This document shows, in pieces, positions 59,971 to 64,000 of a stretch of 64,000 nucleotides of DNA. The notes under the pieces are model-generated. The model was not told the DNA's origin, did not search any database, and worked only from the letters and a program-made list of their open reading frames with translations. Position 1 is the first letter of the stretch. Each line of letters opens with the position of its first letter. Source of the stretch: Dysidea avara (taxonomy: Eukaryota; Porifera; Demospongiae; Dictyoceratida; Dysideidae). The stretch spans positions 17,496,220-17,560,219 of the forward strand of contig NC_089275.1 in assembly GCF_963678975.1 (NCBI RefSeq), given 5' to 3'. Both the position numbers and the translations under genes were made by a program.

Positions 59971-60819
59971 TCAAGTAAATATTGAATTGTTTTTTACAAA
60001 ATCGGATGGATTTCCATCACCTCTGACAAAGCTGAAGTACAGCATGTACCCTTGTGGAGTGCAGATCTTCAAGGGAATGCCACTTTCACCAGGGATGAAA
60101 TGACTTAATGGCCTCCTTTGACGTAAATAATATTCAACTGTGCTAGGACAAACATAACAATAGTCTCCTACAGAGTTTAATCCCCGGAAGTGCCAGCCTT
60201 CACCAAGGAGTTTGTTGAGATCACTGAAGTTGGATATGCGATATCGTGGAATCTGTTTTGCCCTCTGATGTTTATACCCTACAGATGCCAACCCTTTCGC
60301 AAAGGTTTCCTTGTCAAATGGCATGGTTATTTTGACAATAGGGTTGGATCTCTTAGTACCTGATGTTACCAGTGATGACATTATGCGTAGAGCCAAATCT
60401 TGGCGAAAATCATACTTTTCAGACAAAGCACAAGGGGATTCAATGTTGAATAATCCAGTTGGATCTCTCCACTCGTCAAATTCTGTACCAAAGCCGATGT
60501 AGTGCACCTTCACCCGTCCTTGTGCATTCTGTTCAACCACAGACACTGGGTACAGAGTAGCATCAGGTGTACACTTGGATCTTCCCAAGGATTTTCCCTT
60601 TGTTGATTGCCTGTAATTGAAAAGGTGTACGTATATGGTTTCATTTTTCTCAAAGTGTTTGTTTGTAGTGTGGTTTACCGCAATACATGATGACGGCAAG
60701 AATCACAAGCTACTGAAACAGGCTTAGAATGTTTATAATATAGCTTACCTTGGAAGCTGCACGTCAGAAAGCTTTTTAAAATCAATAGATACACCTCGCG
60801 TTCTTCTAGCATCAGCCAT
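59971..60819 (-). CDS. Chromo-barrel/Tudor-knot-like protein, two exons
   Basis: Exon 1 60819-60749 (MADARRTRGVSIDFKKLSDV, donor GTAAGC) and exon 2 60610-59971 join in frame to give 236 residues. Residues about 40-85 read YPVSVVEQNAQGRVKVHYIG then FGTEFDEWRDPTGL, the beta-barrel pattern V.V.Y.G....DEW of chromo-barrel/Tudor-knot domains that bind methylated lysines or RNA. The remaining 150 residues, with PRYRISNFSDLNKLLGEGWH and IPLKICTPQGYMLYFSFVRG, are unrecognised and may be a second domain. It is a compact gene with one 138-bp intron; the start is the first ATG, with a short basic leader. Function beyond a chromatin- or RNA-reader guess is not supported. Confidence 0.78.
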
Positions 60820-61084
60820 GCCTGGATTGAGAAACAGCTGCAGTTTTGTAGTGAAGGCGGGACTCTGCCGATCACGTTATTATGAACTTAATGCATTCTC
60901 TGTGGTGATTTTTGTTGTTGGTGGTGTTTGTAATATAGATGAGGAGCCTAGGCCTTTTCACGCGCCATAGACAGGCAGGCCAGTTTGTGTTGATGTGGCC
61001 GTTCTACTGTATTAGTACGTCACACAGGAATTTAATACTGACTTTATTATAAGTATCAAGCCATGACTATGCGTACAACTGATA

Positions 61085-61240
61085 CGATTACAATTCTTAT
61101 GGTTGCAACAATACCATGCACATAAAATGGTTACAAAAATATAATAAATTTATACATAGTTACAACAATACCACGCACACAATATGATTACAACAATACC
61201 ATGCACACAATAAATATGATTACAACAATTCTGAGCACAC
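61085..61240. repeat. Short tandem repeat
   Basis: About five degenerate ~30-bp units of the form GATTACAACAATACCATGCA followed by CACAATA. Confidence 0.7.
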
Positions 61241-61467
61241 ATTCTTTCGTTTCAAACAATGCAAGAGTTTTTATTGTAATGGATTATATTACATTAATGT
61301 TATTAGGTTATGTTAGAGGAAGAAGTAGAAAGCTTTTGTGTGCTGCAAAGGATACATCATGATCAGAGACTCAAGTACTGATGACCATGCAATGCTTGCA
61401 AAGACCAGTCACAGCCTGTATAATATGATGTCACTGTTAACAAGTCACTGAGTGCAGTATTGTCATA

Positions 61468-62160
61468 GAGCAGTGGTTTTAATGAGGATCAAGTGACGAA
61501 GAAACTAATGCTAGAAATGGCCACAGGTATCCAATAGGTTGTCCATGGTGACGGGAATGTGTTACAATGGAATGGCATGCTAAAACAGTGCAAAGTATGA
61601 TTTTAGTTATACATGTACATATAGACAGTTTATATGTGGCAAGGATACAATGGTGACTGTTTGCAGTGTTGTCATTTCATAAGATAGAGCAGTGATTTTA
61701 ATGATCAAGTGACGAAGAAATTAATGCTAGAAATGGCCACAAGTTCCCAATTGGTAGTCCATGGTGACGGGAGTGTGTCACAATGGAATGGCATGCTAAA
61801 ACAGTGCGAAGATGATACATGTACATTTAGACAGTTTAAGTAGTCATCTGTATGTAATACGTGGCAAGGATACAACGGTGACTGTCTGCAGTGTTGTCAT
61901 TTCATAAGATAGAGCAGTGATTTTAATGAGGATCAAGTGATGAAGAAATTAATGCTAGAAATGGCCACAGGTTTCCAATTGGTAGTCCATGGTGACGGGA
62001 GTGTGTCACAATGGAATGGCATGCTAAAACAGTGCGAAGATGATTTTAGTTATACATGTACATATAGACAGTTTGAGTACAGTCATCTGTATGTAATACG
62101 TAGCAAGGATACAACGGTGACTGTTTGCAGTGTTGTCATTTCATAAGATAGAGCAGTGAC
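61468..62160 (+). repeat. ~220-240-bp minisatellite, three units
   Basis: Units start near 61468, 61685 and 61910 at TAGAGCAGTG(A/G)TTTTAATGA, and a fourth start is cut at 62149. Each contains ATGCTAGAAATGGCCACA, CCATGGTGACGGGA, AATGGAATGGCATGCTAAAA, CAGTTTA/G-type and GTGTTGTCATTTCATAAGAT blocks. Spacing grows 217, 225, 239 by small indels. All units can be read as HGDGxVxQWNGMLKQC. Confidence 0.85.
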
Positions 62161-62943
62161 TTAAGGATGAAATAGTGAATGAAGCAACAAAGGCAGAAGA
62201 AACTAGCAGCCAGTCTGTGATACAAATGTTAAGTTGCAAGCATTTTTGTATAGTAAGTCTTTGCTTAAGAAAAAACAAAAGCGAGAAAACAAAAGGGGGA
62301 GTTGACTATCACCTACCAAAGCACAGTAAACTACTATTTTAGAACAGGCTGGAACATTTGGAACAGGAAAAGAGTGCAAAGTATGATTTTGGTTACTTGT
62401 ACATATACACAGATTAAGTATATGCAAGGATACATCAGTGACTCATTGTGCAGTATTGTCGTTTGAAAAGATTAAATGTGTTAGAGGTGTGTACCATGAG
62501 CATAGAAGTTCAGACACAACAAACAACTTCACCTATGTCACACCATAAGTCTTTCATTATTGCAATGGCTGCTTATCAACTACAAAGATGATAAACAGCT
62601 GCCAAGCAACTTCCACACTGTTATAGTCCAAACTATCGGCAAAACTGCTCCAATAATGATAGCTAAATCATATCATCCAACCAGTTTTGTGGCCAACTTA
62701 TATAATCACCACTTAATACGTTGTGAATCTTTCTTCCTAAATCTGCAAAACTGAGTTAAAGTTGTGTTAAGGTAATTACAATCGGTACTGCCTCACAGTA
62801 TACATCTTCATAACTTCAAATTCACTATTAACCTTTAACATTTTACCTCCTTCATTTCTATCCACTCATTACAATGGCTGTTCAGCTTAACTGGTAGGGT
62901 ATAACATCCACGTAAACACTGTATCATTAAATTTGCAACTAGG

Positions 62944-63290
62944 TTAGGTAATCCTAAGGCTGCAGCACATGTTGCTATCAGACCTTCAGTGCTGGTCACT
63001 GTAAAGCGCTAATAACAATAAATACTTCAGGTTTAAGGAAGAAAATCCATCACTCCTGGAGGAGACTGAGTGTGCATGGCCCCGACTAGACATTGGGTGA
63101 CCTGCAGTTCGAATCCTGGGGTTGGAGGGTTTTTTTCCTTACTTTGGCCCCTTTTCTGTTACACCTTTTCAGCTATAAGTCACTAAGTCTAAGTCCTTGC
63201 AATTAAGTTAGGTAATCCAAAGGCTGCAGCACATGTTGCTGTCAGACCTTCAGTGCTGGTCATTGCAAAGCACTAGTAACAATAACAAAA
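62944..63290 (+). repeat. tRNA-like SINE/composite repeat, copy 2
   Basis: Same block order as 27770-28055 (minus). GCAGTTCGAATCCTGGGG at about 63103-63120 matches a pol III B box better than copy 1, with GGCCCCGACTAGACATTGGG upstream in A-box position. The flank AATCCTAAGGCTGCAGCACA ... GTGCTGGTCA occurs at both ends (62950-63000 and 63210-63260). Confidence 0.6.
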
Positions 63291-63448
63291 TAATTAGCGA
63301 ACCTTGCTTAACACGAGTGTCCAGATCTACATGGATCACGCCTAATCATCATTTAATTCTGTCAAGGTAAATAGAAGTACTGTAATCTTGCTTACACCTG
63401 TCCGAGGACCTGCCTCAATACAAACTCCTGTTGTATTCTTATATTTTA

Positions 63449-63594
63449 GCATGATAGGCGATCAAGCTGAACGACTAGCTGAACGGCGACGAGGAGTAAC
63501 CAACAGAATTTCAGAGGCAGAAGCAAATTTGAATCTTAAAGGAAATCCCAACCTTTCTGGCCAACGAAGATCTAATGATGAGCTGGTTATATAA
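63449..63594 (+). CDS. Possible coding exon, unrecognised
   Basis: After TTCTTATATTTTAG an ATG (63450) opens MIGDQAERLAERRRGVTNRI, SEAEANLNLKGNPNLSGQRR, SNDELVI and a stop, 47 residues. It is strongly charged and helical at first, like a coiled-coil segment. The composite repeat begins over its last bases, so the true exon may have been truncated by that insertion. Confidence 0.35.
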
Positions 63595-64000
63595 TCTAAT
63601 CAAAAACAGCCAAGCTGTAAAAAAAGGTGCGGCCCCCAAAAAGGCCATGGTGAAAAGCGGCACAAAATTCACCTGAATTGTCGTTATTAAAATTTAACCA
63701 TTAACCTACCATCACAGCCATTTCTTGGCCGCCACCTTGGATTTCACATCTTTTTTCACCATGGCCTTTTTGGGGGCCGCACCTTTTTTTACAGCTTGGC
63801 TGTTTTGATTAGATATCACTTCTTTTTGTATTTGTATACTGCAAAGCCGGCCTATGGCTGGCTTTGGGGCTTTTTTAACCCATGTGTTTTTTTCTTTACT
63901 ACAGGAAGAAGAAAAGAACTTAAAGAAGAATTTTAGTACTTCAATTATTTTTGATTTTATTAGTAATTATACAAATTATATACATATATTTATTACATGC
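63590..64000 (+). repeat. Composite hairpin-satellite repeat, copy 3 (cut by window end)
   Basis: It begins ATAATCTAATCAAAAACAGC like the other copies. The left hairpin arm is shortened (63598-63660) while the right arm is complete (63660-63816). The stem AAAGCCGGCC-TAT-GGCTGGCTTT with T-run and TTTCTTTACTACAGGAAGAA follow. The satellite and tail lie beyond the window. Confidence 0.8.

Overview
The window looks like a non-coding-rich nuclear segment from an early-branching metazoan, most probably a demosponge (an inference). The reasons are small phase-conserved exons with GT-AG introns, death-domain and ankyrin-repeat genes of the kind expanded in sponges and cnidarians, and very dense short transposons. 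There are no bacterial-type operons, and I found no rRNA, tRNA or CRISPR.

Left half (1-34300). The genes here are on the minus strand. At 2212-2391 lies the first coding exon of a short-chain dehydrogenase/reductase whose remaining exons I cannot place. It is followed by two tandem class-3 aldehyde dehydrogenase (ALDH3A2/fatty-aldehyde-dehydrogenase type) genes, at 3262-14985 and 17795-34263. I could rebuild both as 12 coding exons with the same intron phases and almost identical exon lengths (about 504 and 501 codons before an uncertain terminal exon). Both keep the GxSxxGK coenzyme loop, the ELGGK glutamate and the GQ(T/S)C cysteine. Their introns hold different mobile elements. Intron 4 of copy A holds a 4.5-kb DIRS-type tyrosine-recombinase retrotransposon with inverted terminal repeats and an internal complementary region. 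Intron 7 of copy B holds a 782-bp foldback element with a perfect 10-bp target duplication.

Middle (34300-49300). This is a transposon-rich stretch: a CAGTGGCGTAGC-ended element, two hAT-type MITEs with perfect 8-bp target duplications, and two 2-kb copies of a composite repeat (large hairpin + ~60-bp satellite + conserved tail). It also holds plus-strand immune-type genes: a death-domain gene (40130-43779) whose intron contains one composite repeat, then an array of ten ankyrin exons (nine of exactly 99 nt, one repeat per exon; one exon carries an in-frame TGA), then a weaker gene-like set of exons at 47937-48572.

Right part (49300-64000). This part contains hairpin MITEs, a LINE reverse-transcriptase tail, a PIF/Harbinger-like MITE, a second death-domain gene (55141-56507), a frameshifted unknown gene (57098-57711), a two-exon chromo-barrel/Tudor-knot-like gene on the minus strand (59971-60819), minisatellites, a tRNA-like SINE and a third composite repeat cut by the window edge.

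The most unusual material is repetitive. One family of hairpin elements shares about 20 bp at the tips but has private, internally matched arms. The composite hairpin-satellite repeat has arms that encode a lysine/alanine-rich peptide. A short palindromic motif (CTCTATTAGAG core) recurs a dozen or more times on both strands in otherwise unrelated contexts. All calls come from reading the sequence; no database or alignment program was used.
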